Shown: positions 21,646 through 30,049, numbered from the stretch's first letter. The stretch is 64,000 nucleotides of DNA from Streptomyces sp. (GCF_019510245.1 NZ_JAEKKT010000137.1:16986-80985), one strand, 5' to 3'. Notes: a model not told the origin generated them from the letters alone. A program made the numbers and translations.

Positions 21646-22080
21646 ATGGACGCCGAATTAACGGCGCTCGCTTCCTCAGGTGCGACGACCTTGATCGGGC
21701 TGATGGTCACGGACGGCTGGCAGCAGGTACGCCGCCGCTTCGCAGCCCTCTTCGGAAATCAGAGCACGGACGTGGACGAGGAACTGGAACGCTCCAGAAA
21801 CACTCTGGTAGCAGCTCGTCAGGCGATGGACCCAACGACCGTCGACGGCCTGGAGGCCCAGTGGCGCTCCCGACTTCGCCTGCTGCTGGCCAGCGACCCT
21901 GGTGCCGCCCATGACCTCCGCGCTGTTCTGGACGAGTTGGCCGGCCCAGCGGACCGGAATCAAGCCGAGACCCACTTCCGGGACACCACCATCAACGGCC
22001 CGGTCAACACCGGTTCGGGGGCTCAGATCACGTACGGCCTCACCTACGGAACGAGAAGCGACCCGAGCGCTCATGAGTGA
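21646..22080 (+). CDS. Small helical protein with C-terminal TTINGPVNTGSGAQI motif (candidate NLR-linked effector)
   Basis: 144 residues; ATG at 21646 (GTG at 21637 is an alternative). Residues 1-100 are predicted helical and partly hydrophobic at the start (ATTLIGLMVTDGWQQVRRRFAALFG), then charged helices (DVDEELERSRNTLVAARQAM, LEAQWRSRLRLLL, LRAVLDELAG). Residues 113-128 read DTTINGPVNTGSGAQI, Gly/Asn/Gln-rich. Almost the same motif is at the N-terminus of the NACHT NTPase encoded next, whose start overlaps this gene by 8 bp. Known bacterial NLR systems with amyloid signalling motifs place the motif at the C-terminus of a small helical (Bell-type) protein and at the N-terminus of the adjacent NLR. 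That parallel supports a cell-death effector role by inference only; no catalytic motif is seen. Confidence 0.7.
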   Translation: MDAELTALASSGATTLIGLMVTDGWQQVRRRFAALFGNQSTDVDEELERSRNTLVAARQAMDPTTVDGLEAQWRSRLRLLLASDPGAAHDLRAVLDELAGPADRNQAETHFRDTTINGPVNTGSGAQITYGLTYGTRSDPSAHE

Positions 22081-24031
22081 CGACCGGAATCACGGCCGTT
22101 CTGCACAATTCCACACCAGCTTCGACCGAACCACGATCAACGGTGCGGTGAACACGGGGTCAGGCCCGCAGACCAATATCTTCAACATCTTCAACAACGT
22201 CGTTTCGCCCACCCGGCTGGAACGGCTGGCGGACTCTCTGGCCGACAAGGTCGAGGCCGCCGAGCGGTCGACGAGGCTGGGACTGCTGGGGGTGGAAGGG
22301 GCCGCCGCGGATCTTTCCTTCGACGGGAAGCTGGTCTCGTTTCGCAGCTCGACCGGTGAACTGCGCGGCACGTTGGACACCATCGCCGACGTGTACCGGG
22401 CTGCTCCGCATAAGCGTCTTGTGATCACCGGTGCGGCAGGGGCCGGGAAGACCGTACTCACGGTGGAACTGACCCTCCGGCTCCTGGACCGCCGCCCCTC
22501 AGGGGCCGCCGTGCCGGTCCGGATCGGTCTGTCCGGGTGGGATCCTGAAGTCCCCTTCGAGCAGTGGCTCGCCCGCCGGATCACCGAGAACTACCGGGTG
22601 CGCCGCCGGGTCGCCAGAGCGCTGGTGACCAGCCGCCTGATCACGCCAGTCCTGGACGGACTCGACGAACTGGACGTCAGCCCTGAGCACGGCACGCGCG
22701 CGGCGGCCGCGGTGGAGCAACTCAATCGCTACCACGACGGTCAGGGACCCGCTCCCATGGTCCTCACCTGCCGCGACCTCCACTATGCCCGGGTCACGGA
22801 GCACAACGGCGGTTTAGTCAAGGCCACCACGGTGCAGATCGACACGCTCGAACCGCAACGCGTCCGCGAGTACCTCGAAGCAAAACTGGCCTGCCGGCCA
22901 CCGGTGGAGAAGGCAGCATGGGCGCGGGTCATCGACGCCGACTCGCACCGGCTGATGCACATCCTGTCGACTCCCTGGCGACTGTCTCTGGCCACCACTG
23001 TCTATCGAGGCGGGGTAGACCCGGCTGAGCTGCTCACCTGCCGGGACGAAGCAGACGCCGACCGTCTGCTGTTGGCCCGCTTCATCCCCGCGTCCGTAGA
23101 CGCCATGCCGCGCCGGGGCTACGAAGCACACCATACGTCCCTGTGGCTGACCCGGTTGGCAGAGCACTTACTGCAACAGTGCAGACAGGGCGGGTCCGCC
23201 ACGGACATCAATCTTCATCAACTGTCATCGATGGCCGGGCCCCGTCTGCTGAACTCCCTGCACTACGTCCTGGGAGTGTCCCTGGCCGAATCGGTGTACC
23301 TTCTCACCTGTCTACGGGCGAGGAGTTGGGACGTCCGTGACCTGGTGCTTGCCGCCGGGGCCCAGCTTTTCATCCTTCTCCTGCCCGGGGGCCGGTGCAT
23401 GGCCGATGAGCGGCCGATGGAGCTGACTCTGGGACGGTTGTGGACCAGGACAGCTTCGGCTGAGCCACGCGACACGATCGGTAAGAATTTCGGGTACGGA
23501 CTGGCCTTCGGAGGGCTCATGGGCCTGCCCCTGCTCCTCGTTCTGGGGACCGCCAATCTCCTGCTCGGCCCACCACCGGCATGGTGGTTCGCACCAGCCC
23601 TCTACGGCGGCGGCGTTCTGGCCAGCGGCTTGTTCTTCGCAGTGGCCATCTCCCTGGGTACCGCCGCCGCGAGGGGCATCGACTACGCCGACACCGCGGA
23701 TGCCGTCCGGCCTCGCGACCCACTGCGCCGGGACGCCGTTCTCACCCTGGCCTCCCTCGTGACCTGTGTCGCCTTGGTGCTCTTGTTGCCCTACCCCGCG
23801 ACCGCGTTCGCGGTCTCCTTGGCCACCGTCTTCATCGCCTCGCAGGCGACGGTGCGCTACCTGCTCGTCCTGGGTGTCTGTGCGGCACGCAAGCGCCTGC
23901 CGTTCCGGCTGGCCCGCTTCCTGGACTGGGCTCATCACGCCGGACTCCTGCGCGTCGCCGGCAGGTCGTACCAGTTCCGGCACATCGAGTTCCAAAGGTG
24001 GTTGGTGAGGGACAGCAGCGAGCAGAACTGA
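22073..24031 (+). CDS. NACHT-type STAND NTPase with C-terminal membrane helices and N-terminal TTINGAVNTGSGPQ motif
   Basis: 652 residues; ATG at 22073 overlaps the upstream stop (ATGAGTGA). Residues 18-33 carry DRTTINGAVNTGSGPQ, shared with the upstream small protein, then NIFNIFNNV. The NTPase follows: Walker A ITGAAGAGKTVL (about 118-129), Walker B LITPVLDGLDEL (189-200) with the double Asp/Glu pattern of NACHT, sensor region PMVLTCRDLHY. After a helical winged-helix region, about residues 470-600 contain several hydrophobic helices (MGLPLLLVLGTANLLLG, ALYGGGVLASGLFFAVAI, LASLVTCVALVLLLPY, FAVSLATVFIA). The C-terminus (RSYQFRHIEFQRWLV) resembles the FRH-x-ELQ end of actinobacterial NACHT proteins. 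Such NTPases act as switch-like sensors in cell-death or anti-phage pathways; the trigger here is unknown. Confidence 0.85.
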   Translation: MSDDRNHGRSAQFHTSFDRTTINGAVNTGSGPQTNIFNIFNNVVSPTRLERLADSLADKVEAAERSTRLGLLGVEGAAADLSFDGKLVSFRSSTGELRGTLDTIADVYRAAPHKRLVITGAAGAGKTVLTVELTLRLLDRRPSGAAVPVRIGLSGWDPEVPFEQWLARRITENYRVRRRVARALVTSRLITPVLDGLDELDVSPEHGTRAAAAVEQLNRYHDGQGPAPMVLTCRDLHYARVTEHNGGLVKATTVQIDTLEPQRVREYLEAKLACRPPVEKAAWARVIDADSHRLMHILSTPWRLSLATTVYRGGVDPAELLTCRDEADADRLLLARFIPASVDAMPRRGYEAHHTSLWLTRLAEHLLQQCRQGGSATDINLHQLSSMAGPRLLNSLHYVLGVSLAESVYLLTCLRARSWDVRDLVLAAGAQLFILLLPGGRCMADERPMELTLGRLWTRTASAEPRDTIGKNFGYGLAFGGLMGLPLLLVLGTANLLLGPPPAWWFAPALYGGGVLASGLFFAVAISLGTAAARGIDYADTADAVRPRDPLRRDAVLTLASLVTCVALVLLLPYPATAFAVSLATVFIASQATVRYLLVLGVCAARKRLPFRLARFLDWAHHAGLLRVAGRSYQFRHIEFQRWLVRDSSEQN

Positions 24032-24225
24032 GTTCAGGCTCACGCAACTCGCATCTCCCTCAAGATCCCTTTCAACACTCACGACCCCCGGCGCGCTCAC
24101 TTACGCTCCCACCGGCGGCGCCATCGCCCAAAACGCTTTGCAGAAGGCCGTGAACAGGGCATCTCCGCTATATGGCTGGGGTGTTGAAGGCAAGCGGGGC
24201 AAGATCCACGCCCGCGTCGAACGAG

Positions 24226-24396
24226 GACGGCGCCGGCTGGCTCGCCTTCCTGCGCTCGCTGATCGCCCGCGGCCTGTCCGGCGTCCAGCTGGTCATCTCC
24301 GACGCGCACACCGGCCTGGTCAACGCGATCGGCGCCACGCTGCCCGGAGCCTCCTGGCAGCGATGCCGCACCCATTACGCCCGGAATTTGCTGAGC
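24226..24396 (+). pseudogene. IS256-type (Mutator) transposase fragment
   Basis: A ~57-codon fragment reading DGAGWLAFLRSLIARGL, VQLVISDAHTGLVNAI and PGASWQRCRTHYARNLLS. It matches the central part of IS256-family DDE transposases around the second catalytic Asp (ISDAH) and the C-x(2)-H region. Both ends are missing and no terminal inverted repeats were found, so it is a relic. It marks past transposition at the right side of the island. Confidence 0.8.
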
Positions 24397-24708
24397 CAGG
24401 AGCACGCACCCACTGCCGGGATGCCACGACCATCGTTCCCCCGTGAACCACCAATCTCGCGGTAGTCCCGGAGCCCGTCTGCACGCTCGGCCACCACATG
24501 GCCACCATGCCAATCCGAACAGCCCGATGGAGAGCGACCGCAAGAGACAAAAGGCCAGCTCACAGCCCTACAGAGCAGAACCGCCACTGGCTGCAAACCT
24601 CAGACCTACGCATTGCGATGCATAGGCCACACGTGCCCGATTGGCCCGAATTCCAAGGTCAACGAAACCGAGAAACCCCAAGCCAGAGGCCCGCCCCGGG
24701 GTTCGACA
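24397..24708. other. Degenerate non-coding stretch in the right part of the island
   Basis: No convincing gene. At 24599-24626 the sequence CAGACCTACGCATTGCGATGC resembles the CAGACCTACGCATnACGAGTGC block of the tRNA-like remnant 130 bp further on, hinting at a partial duplication of an attachment-type sequence. Otherwise nothing recognised. Confidence 0.4.
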
Positions 24709-24784
24709 TGGAGCCGCTTTCGGGATCCGAACCCGAGACCTACGCATGACGAGTGCGGGGCTCGCCGAAGCCATCGCTTGCCGC
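24709..24784 (-). pseudogene. tRNA-Thr(CGT)-like remnant
   Basis: Read on the minus strand, the 3' half is clearly tRNA-like: anticodon arm GCACTCGTCATGCG (CGT in anticodon position), variable region TAGGTC, T arm TCGGGTTCGGATCCCGA, acceptor AAGCGGC and TCCA. The T loop has G where A58 is nearly universal, and the 5' half is diverged: the acceptor reads GCGGCAA instead of the GCCGCTT needed to pair, though a GGCT/AGCC D-stem is possible. This looks like a decayed tRNA or tRNA 3' end carried by an integrative element. A working tRNA is unlikely. Confidence 0.5.
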
Positions 24785-24944
24785 CCGAGCATCAACTGCC
24801 CAACCCCGCAGGTGCCTCACGCAGCGGGATACGTTGCAATCAGCTCTCGACAAGAAGTCCCAAAAAGTCCCAGACGTGATTCAAGACAAGCCTGGGCATG
24901 CCAAAACTGCAGGTCAACCCCATGATCAATAACCGTCCACATGT

Positions 24945-25085
24945 ACGTCACGTACAAGGAGACGGCGCGCGGGGGGCTGGCGGTGAACATCAGAGTGCTA
25001 GAGGAAGGGGCCCTGACCAGCGCGTTCGTTTCTTTCTGTGCTGTCGGGGCCTTACCTGCTTAGGCGGCGGAAAGTCCTCGAAAAG
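24945..25085 (+). repeat. Right direct repeat (candidate attR), duplicated sdaA 3' end
   Basis: A diverged second copy of the sdaA 3' end and the following ~80 bp. The coding-like part still reads [11 protein letters not shown] but then shifts (RVLEEG) instead of ending IEC-stop. Conserved core blocks GGCCCTGACCAGCGC (from 25009) and TTCGTTTCTTTC match the copy at 15303 onward. No start or upstream sdaA sequence is present, so it is not a gene. It marks the right edge of the 9.7 kb island. Confidence 0.75.
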
Positions 25086-25780
25086 TCCCCAGGGTTTCCC
25101 TGCCAGAGCAAATCCCGAACTCGCGGAACCGGTAGCAGGAAAGCAATCCGCAGGCAGTCGCGAGTCCGTCGATGAACAACTCCTTGTCCCGTGCCTGACC
25201 GGGGAACCCAGAGCCAGCACATACAGCCATTGCCGTCCGCTTCCTGAGCCCCGGGCCCAGGCTCCAGTTCGCCGGTGGACGCCGGCTCGGCGAAGGCGCC
25301 CTCCAACAGCACGGCGCGTATCTCCAGATCGACCGCGAGCGGGCGCGGAAAGGGGAGGGCCGCGGCCGTGCGTAACCGGTCCGCCAACTCCTCTTCCCCG
25401 GCAGCTCCTGGGCCGCCCGCGGCCCGAGCCCCACCAACGCCGGCCAAGCTCAGCGCCTCACGAACGGTTCCATGCCGCATCGCTGCATGCAGCACCACCC
25501 AGGCCTGAGCGTGGAGCTCGCCTCACCAGCGACATCCCTCACAGCAGGTTCCCACGACAGCGCCGACTCCGACGAGCAGCTCAACGCGGCCTGTGTTGCG
25601 AGGCCACGAAGAAGGTGACGGGGCTCAGCGGAAATCACGCCCGCCAGCTCTCGGGGACCTCGATTCCCCCCGCCGTCATGCCCTCGGTCATCAGAGCGCG
25701 GAAGGCAGGACCCGCGTGGGCGTATGCAGTCGGACCGACGGTCGGCACCCCGGACGCCAACGGGGACGGCATCCCCGCCA
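25086..25780. other. Decayed region right of the island, no gene recognised
   Basis: About 700 bp without an intact gene. The minus strand holds coding-like text at about 25255-25500 (MVLHAAMRHGTVREALSLAG, LADRLRTAAALPFPRPLAVD, LEIRAVLLEGAFAEP), which looks like the remains of a real protein but does not match a family recognised here. Several short frames overlap it. Repeated GGAAAGTCCTCGAAAAGTCC-type words near 25070-25090 echo GAAAGTCCCC words near 15364 and 15398. Confidence 0.4.
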
Positions 25781-26095
25781 GCCCGCGGTGACGACGACGT
25801 GCTCGGTACGCACCGCCCCCCGGTAGGCGCCGCTGAGCTCGGCCGCGAACGCCTTCCGCAGCTTCGGCAGACCGGCGATCTCGACGCAGTCCGCGCCGCG
25901 GGCGTCCCGGGCGACGGCGGCAGCATGGGCGACCGCTTCGGGCGCGGCCGGGTACTGCGGGGCGGCCTGCGCCAGGCCCAGCTGCGGGCGGTCACCGGCA
26001 CGGTGGTCGAGGAGGTCGTACGCCAGGCCGATCGGCGAGTCCGTTTCCTGGCACACACGGGCGTTGAGTCGCACGGAGGGCTCGGAGGGCTCCAT
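25781..26095 (-). pseudogene. N-terminal remnant of a PLP-dependent aminotransferase
   Basis: The minus strand from about 26095 reads MEPSEPSVRLNARVCQ, SPIGLAYDLLDHRAGDRPQ, LAQAAPQYPAAPEAVAHAAA, EIAGLPKLRKAFAAELS and YRGAVRTEHVVVTAG. That is the start of a class I/II fold aminotransferase, up to the TAG(C/S)NQA segment that precedes the PLP site. Just there the similarity ends, and the Lys-containing catalytic domain is absent. It was therefore cut at about 25781 by deletion or insertion. The gene is probably older chromosomal content damaged near the island edge. Confidence 0.65.
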
Positions 26096-26263
26096 TCGTC
26101 GGCACCCGCGGAGCCTTCCCGCCCCGGGGAGACTACGGCCACTCACCCGTTCTGGGGACACGGACGACGTCCCGGAGGCCGATGTTCCCCCAGGGGCTAC
26201 CGCTCAGTAACCACTTGCTTCTACGCTGCCGCCAACTCACCACCAACCCAAGGGAGTTGGGTC

Positions 26264-27307
26264 ATGCGTGTACTGAGACGGCTGGCGGCGGTCGTGGGTG
26301 CCGGGGCCCTGTTCGTGATGGCGGGCTCCGCCGCGCACGCGGACACGGACCTGAGCGCGGCGAAGTTCTCCGAGACCACCTCCATCGGCACGCACAACGC
26401 GTACGAGAAGGACAAGTACACCTACTGGGCGCAGGCCCTGGACTCCGGCGCCTCGCTGCTGGAGCTGGACGTGTACGTCGACAGCATCAGCAAGCGGTGG
26501 CGGGTCAGCCACAGCAACCCGTGGGGAGACGACAACAACTGCGAACACGCCAACGCCCCAGGCCAGTTGTACAGCCAGGCCACCAGCCAGGACCTCGGCA
26601 GCTGCCTCGACAACATGGCGGCCTGGGAGCAGTTGCACCCGGACCACGCGCCCGTCGTCGTCAAGGTCGAGATGAAGGTCGGGTTCAACCAGACCATCGG
26701 CCTCGGCCCCGGCGCGTTCGACACGCTCGTCTCCCAGAAGCTCGGCAGCAGTGTGTACAAGCCGGCCGACCTGCTCGGCTCCTCGTACTCCACTCTCGAC
26801 GCCGCCGCCAAGGCCGACGCCTGGCCCACCCGTGACCAGCTCAAGGGCAAGTTCATCTTCGAACTGATCCCGGGCACGGTGGAGGAGGCCAACCCGTTCG
26901 ACCACTACTGGACGGACGAGGAGTACGGCGACCACCTGCGCGACCTGTACGCGGCCGGGAACATCTCCCAGGCCCAGGCCTTCCCGGCGGTACTGGGCGC
27001 CGCGAACGGGGATCCCCGGACCAGCAGGTACGACGCCTCGATCCAGCCCTGGTTCGTGTTCTTCGACGGCGACGCGGCGACGTACGTGAACAACGGCTAC
27101 GACACGTCGTTCTACGCCGCGAACCACTACATCCTGATCATGACGGACGCCTACAACGTCTCACCGGCGATCTCCTCGACCGCTCCGACGGACGCCGAGG
27201 TCGCCGCCCGGCTGGCGCTGCTCGCCGCGGACCACGCCAGCATCATCACCTCCGACTGGTCGACGAAGTCGGCGGCCGTGCTCGGCGAAGTGGCGGCCCG
27301 CGGCTGA
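26264..27307 (+). CDS. Secreted Ca2+-dependent PI-PLC-like phosphodiesterase
   Basis: 347 residues; ATG at 26264 behind AAGGGAG. A signal peptide (LRRLAAVVGAGALFVMAGSA then AHA) precedes a TIM-barrel of the phosphatidylinositol-specific phospholipase C superfamily: TTSIGTHNAYEKD with the first catalytic His, LLELDVYVDS, WRVSHSNPWGDDNNCEHAN, VVVKVEMKVG, and KGKFIFELIPGT. The pattern suits the calcium-dependent PI-PLC-C1 group rather than classical bacterial PI-PLC. Expected to be exported and to hydrolyse a phosphodiester lipid or related substrate; the exact substrate is not evident. It is followed in the same direction by a GH25 lysozyme. Confidence 0.83.
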   Translation: MRVLRRLAAVVGAGALFVMAGSAAHADTDLSAAKFSETTSIGTHNAYEKDKYTYWAQALDSGASLLELDVYVDSISKRWRVSHSNPWGDDNNCEHANAPGQLYSQATSQDLGSCLDNMAAWEQLHPDHAPVVVKVEMKVGFNQTIGLGPGAFDTLVSQKLGSSVYKPADLLGSSYSTLDAAAKADAWPTRDQLKGKFIFELIPGTVEEANPFDHYWTDEEYGDHLRDLYAAGNISQAQAFPAVLGAANGDPRTSRYDASIQPWFVFFDGDAATYVNNGYDTSFYAANHYILIMTDAYNVSPAISSTAPTDAEVAARLALLAADHASIITSDWSTKSAAVLGEVAARG

Positions 27308-27408
27308 CAAAACACGCACCCTCGCGGATCGCTCTCGGCGTGTCGGGGCATACGACCTACGCAGTTGCAATTCGTGTCACCCCACTGGCACCCAGGGAGT
27401 CCCCGCAC

Positions 27409-27969
27409 ATGCTGCACGGAATCGACGTGAGCGCGTACCAGCCATCGGCCTACGACACGGACGGCCTCTCCTTCGTCTTCATCAAGGCGACGGAGGGCCG
27501 TTCGTACCTCAACCCCAAACTCGCCGCCCAGACCAAGACCGGCCGCGACGCCGGACTGGTCGTCGGCTTCTACCACTTCCTCTGGCCCGGCAACCTCACC
27601 GCCCAGGCCGAGTACTTCGTCCAGCACGCCCCCGAGAAGGCGGGCGAGATCCTCGCCGTCGACTGGGAGACCACCGGCGACGGCACCCACGCGAGCAACG
27701 CCGAGAAGGACTCCTTCATCCGCAAGGTGAAGGCGCTTCGGCCCAGCCACCGGGTGATCCTCTACACCAACCGGGACTTCTGGCTGAACATCGACACCAC
27801 CTCGTACGCCGGTGACGGCCTCTGGATCGCCGACTACGTCAGCGCCGGCCACCCCCGCATCAAGGCCGACTGGCGTTTTCACCAGTACACCAGCAACCCG
27901 CACGACAAGAACGTGGCGGACTTCGCCGACAAGGCCGCCCTCAAGGCCTGGGCGTCGAAGGAGGACTGA
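27409..27969 (+). CDS. GH25 family lysozyme (N-acetylmuramidase)
   Basis: 186-residue single-domain glycoside hydrolase family 25 protein. The ATG at 27409 (MLHGIDVSAYQP) follows CAGGGAG. Catalytic-site features: GIDVSAYQ at the N-terminus, FVFIKATEGRSYLNP, GFYHFLWPG and the DxE motif LAVDWETTGD; later GLWIADYV and FHQYTS. Members cleave the MurNAc-GlcNAc bond of peptidoglycan. No signal peptide is present from this start and the longer reading does not add one, so export is unclear; there is no wall-binding domain either. Confidence 0.88.
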   Translation: MLHGIDVSAYQPSAYDTDGLSFVFIKATEGRSYLNPKLAAQTKTGRDAGLVVGFYHFLWPGNLTAQAEYFVQHAPEKAGEILAVDWETTGDGTHASNAEKDSFIRKVKALRPSHRVILYTNRDFWLNIDTTSYAGDGLWIADYVSAGHPRIKADWRFHQYTSNPHDKNVADFADKAALKAWASKED

Positions 27970-27981
27970 GCAGCGGCGGCG

Positions 27982-28000
27982 GGACCGGGCTCCCCGGTCC
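27982..28000 (+). terminator. Hairpin after the GH25 gene
   Basis: Perfect 8-bp stem GGACCGGG/CCCGGTCC with loop CTC, 12 bp after the lysozyme stop and before the convergent oxidoreductase gene. No T-tract, as usual for Streptomyces. Confidence 0.6.
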
Positions 28001-28071
28001 GATCCCACCGTCGGCCACCCCCGCAGACCCGCAGGTCCGCTGCCCCACAGGCCCACTGACCCGCGGCGCCG

Positions 28072-28734
28072 TCAGCCGCGGAAGTCCTCCGTGCGCTCCG
28101 GGGACGCCTCCGCCAGGGCCTTGCGGACCCCCTCGGCGTTCGCCCGCAGGCCGTACACCGGGGTGCCCGGCTGCTGGCGCCAGGAGTCGTCGATGCCGCC
28201 GTTGTCGACCGTGTCGAAGCCGAGCTCGTCGATCAGGGCGCGGACGACCCGCTTGGCGGCCTCGTCGTCGCCGGAGACCGGGAGGGCCTGGCGGTCGGGG
28301 TCACCGGCGGGGCGGCCGCGGTCCAGGATGTCCTGGGCGAAGGTGCCGTTGAACGCCTTGATCACGGCGTGGCCGATCTGCCGCTCGGTCCACCGGCTCT
28401 CCGTGATGCCCTCGTCCTCGATGCCGGCGATCCGGCCGTCCCGCTCCCGCGGGTAGTAGTTGTTGGTGTCGATCACCGCGACGTTCTCCGCGGCGCCGTC
28501 CAGGAGACCGGACGGCAGGTCCGGGACCGCCTTCACCGGGACCGTGACCACCACGACCTGCGCACCGCGCGCCGCCTCCTCGGCCCGTACCGCCGTCGCT
28601 CCCGTCTCCGCGGCCAGCCCGGCGAGCGTCTCGGGGCCCCGCGAGTTCGCCACGGACACGTCGTGGCCGAGGGCGGTCAGCCGCCGGGTGAGGTTGCCGC
28701 CGATGTTGCCCGCGCCGATGATGCCGATCTTCAT
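28072..28734 (-). CDS. NADPH-dependent F420 reductase-like oxidoreductase
   Basis: 220 residues with an N-terminal Rossmann fold: MKIGIIGAGNIGGNLTRRL binds the dinucleotide phosphate (SVANSRGPETL follows beta-2), then VVVVTVPVKAVPDLP and AVIDTNNYYPRERDG. It belongs to the F420:NADP oxidoreductase/DUF-type NAD(P)-binding family; the specific partner, F420 or another, cannot be read from sequence. It is probably a stand-alone gene: transcribed toward the GH25 gene, with ~200 bp and a strong terminator separating it from the EF-hand gene behind it. Confidence 0.8.
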   Translation of the reverse strand: MKIGIIGAGNIGGNLTRRLTALGHDVSVANSRGPETLAGLAAETGATAVRAEEAARGAQVVVVTVPVKAVPDLPSGLLDGAAENVAVIDTNNYYPRERDGRIAGIEDEGITESRWTERQIGHAVIKAFNGTFAQDILDRGRPAGDPDRQALPVSGDDEAAKRVVRALIDELGFDTVDNGGIDDSWRQQPGTPVYGLRANAEGVRKALAEASPERTEDFRG

Positions 28735-28901
28735 GACACGCCTTTCGAAAGTCCATGCACTTGCATACGTACTGTCGGCGGCGACAACCTCGGGGGTGCG
28801 TGACCTATTCCGCTGCTGGGCCAGACGGGTGAGAGCCCGCGAACGGCCGACGTCCTCACCGGCGACCAGGTCGGCAAGCCCGTCGAGGCCGGGGTATGAG
28901 A

Positions 28902-28938
28902 AGGGGGGCGGCCGGCTCCCGGAGCCGGCCGCCCCCCT
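28902..28938 (-). terminator. Strong 16-bp hairpin terminator after the EF-hand gene
   Basis: Perfect inverted repeat AGGGGGGCGGCCGGCT/AGCCGGCCGCCCCCCT (28902-28917 and 28923-28938), 5-nt loop, 4 bp after the stop of the EF-hand gene. All G/C, very stable; symmetric, so it could work in both directions. Confidence 0.85.
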
Positions 28939-28942
28939 CGGG

Positions 28943-29155
28943 TCACTGGCTCAGGTAGGCCCAGAACTCGTCGAACGACAGGACCTTGTCGCCGTTGAGG
29001 TCACGGGTCTTGATGACGGCCTCGGCGACCGTCTCGGTGACGTTCCAGTCGCCCCCCTGGGCCAGGGCGGTCTTGAACTCGGCCGCGGTGATGACGCCGT
29101 CACCGTCCGTATCGATCCGCTCGAACTGCTTACGTGCTTCCTCGATGTCCGCCAC
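28943..29155 (-). CDS. Small EF-hand calcium-binding protein
   Basis: 70 residues that are essentially one EF-hand pair. Loop 1 is DTDGDGVITAAE, with Asp/Asn/Glu at positions 1,3,5 and 12, so a good calcium site. Loop 2 is DLNGDKVLSFDE, also canonical. Each is flanked by helices (EEARKQFERI, FKTALAQG, ETVAEAVIKT, FWAYLSQ). No signal peptide, hence cytosolic. Likely a calcium buffer or sensor similar to other short calmodulin-like proteins of Streptomyces. It is monocistronic, ending at a strong hairpin. Confidence 0.9.
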   Translation of the reverse strand: MADIEEARKQFERIDTDGDGVITAAEFKTALAQGGDWNVTETVAEAVIKTRDLNGDKVLSFDEFWAYLSQ

Positions 29156-29202
29156 CGGATCCGCCCCTTCGTACGCTTTACTGCCTGTTGACGGAGGTCA
29201 GA

Positions 29203-30003
29203 TTAACCGGCCGCGCGGGCCCGCAGTGCGGCGACCACCCAGGCGAACTCCTCACGGCGTACGATCGCCTCCGCCTCGGGCGACTCGGGGGCGATTCCCC
29301 GTTCGCGGGCCTCCGCGCCGAGCTGCACCAGCCGCATGGGAAACCAGGTGGCCCGCCCGGGGGCGAGGGAGCGGTCGCCGTCCGCCGCGTTGAACGCGAC
29401 CACCTGCCGCATCTGCGCCCGGAACTCCGGGTCCTGGACCATCTCGGCCAGCTCCACCCAGGCGTCCGCCTGCTCCGGGGTGGGGTCCTCCGGCAGGTCC
29501 ACGGCGATGGAGCGCATCCGGTCCTCGATGGCCGGGTCCACGGTGTCGAGCCCCTGGAACAGCTCGGCCACGAACTCCTCCATGATCCGCTTCCGTTCGG
29601 CTGCCGACAGCCGTGCCAGCCTGTTCATGAGCGTCATCTCCTCCGCATCGGAACCGCGTCGCGCCACGGTCGACAGCACCGCACGGGTCACCTTGAGGTG
29701 GGGGTCCCCCCTCTGGGGGAGGATCTGGGCGTCCAGCGCCGCCACGTGCGCGGCCGCGACCTCGGCCACGGTCTGCTCACCGGAGAGCACTGCACACACG
29801 TGCCCGAGGCCCAGCTCGCGCAGGGTGCGGATCAGCTCCAGGCGGGCGAACGACTCGGCGTCGTAGAGCCGGAAGCCGCCCGCGGAGCGGGTCACCGGGG
29901 TGAGCACGCCCTCGTCGGACCAGTAGCGGATGGTGCGCACGGTCAGCCCAGTGGCCTTCGCCGGCTCGCCGATGGTGAAAAGTCCGGTGCCGTCGTCGAT
30001 CAT
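29203..30003 (-). CDS. MerR family transcriptional regulator
   Basis: 266 residues from ATG at 30003. MerR winged helix at the N-terminus: LFTIGEPAKATGLTVRTIRYW, then SDEGVLTPVTRSAGGFRLYD and LELIRTLRELGLGHVCAVLSG. The C-terminal ~170 residues are all-helical (LARLSAAERKRIMEEFVAEL, EQADAWVELAEMVQDPEFRAQM) and probably sense an unknown signal; there are no metal-binding Cys of the MerR/ZntR kind. It is divergent from a GNAT acetyltransferase with only 46 bp between the starts, so it probably controls that gene. Confidence 0.87.
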   Translation of the reverse strand: MIDDGTGLFTIGEPAKATGLTVRTIRYWSDEGVLTPVTRSAGGFRLYDAESFARLELIRTLRELGLGHVCAVLSGEQTVAEVAAAHVAALDAQILPQRGDPHLKVTRAVLSTVARRGSDAEEMTLMNRLARLSAAERKRIMEEFVAELFQGLDTVDPAIEDRMRSIAVDLPEDPTPEQADAWVELAEMVQDPEFRAQMRQVVAFNAADGDRSLAPGRATWFPMRLVQLGAEARERGIAPESPEAEAIVRREEFAWVVAALRARAAG

Positions 30004-30049
30004 GTCTGCGAGTGTGGGCCTTCCAGTGGGTGGAGACTCAAGGAGCACG

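Noticed and set aside
15300..25080. CRISPR array or prophage in the island
   Set aside because: No regularly spaced repeats and no integrase, capsid or portal genes seen; only transposase scrap and repeats of the sdaA end.
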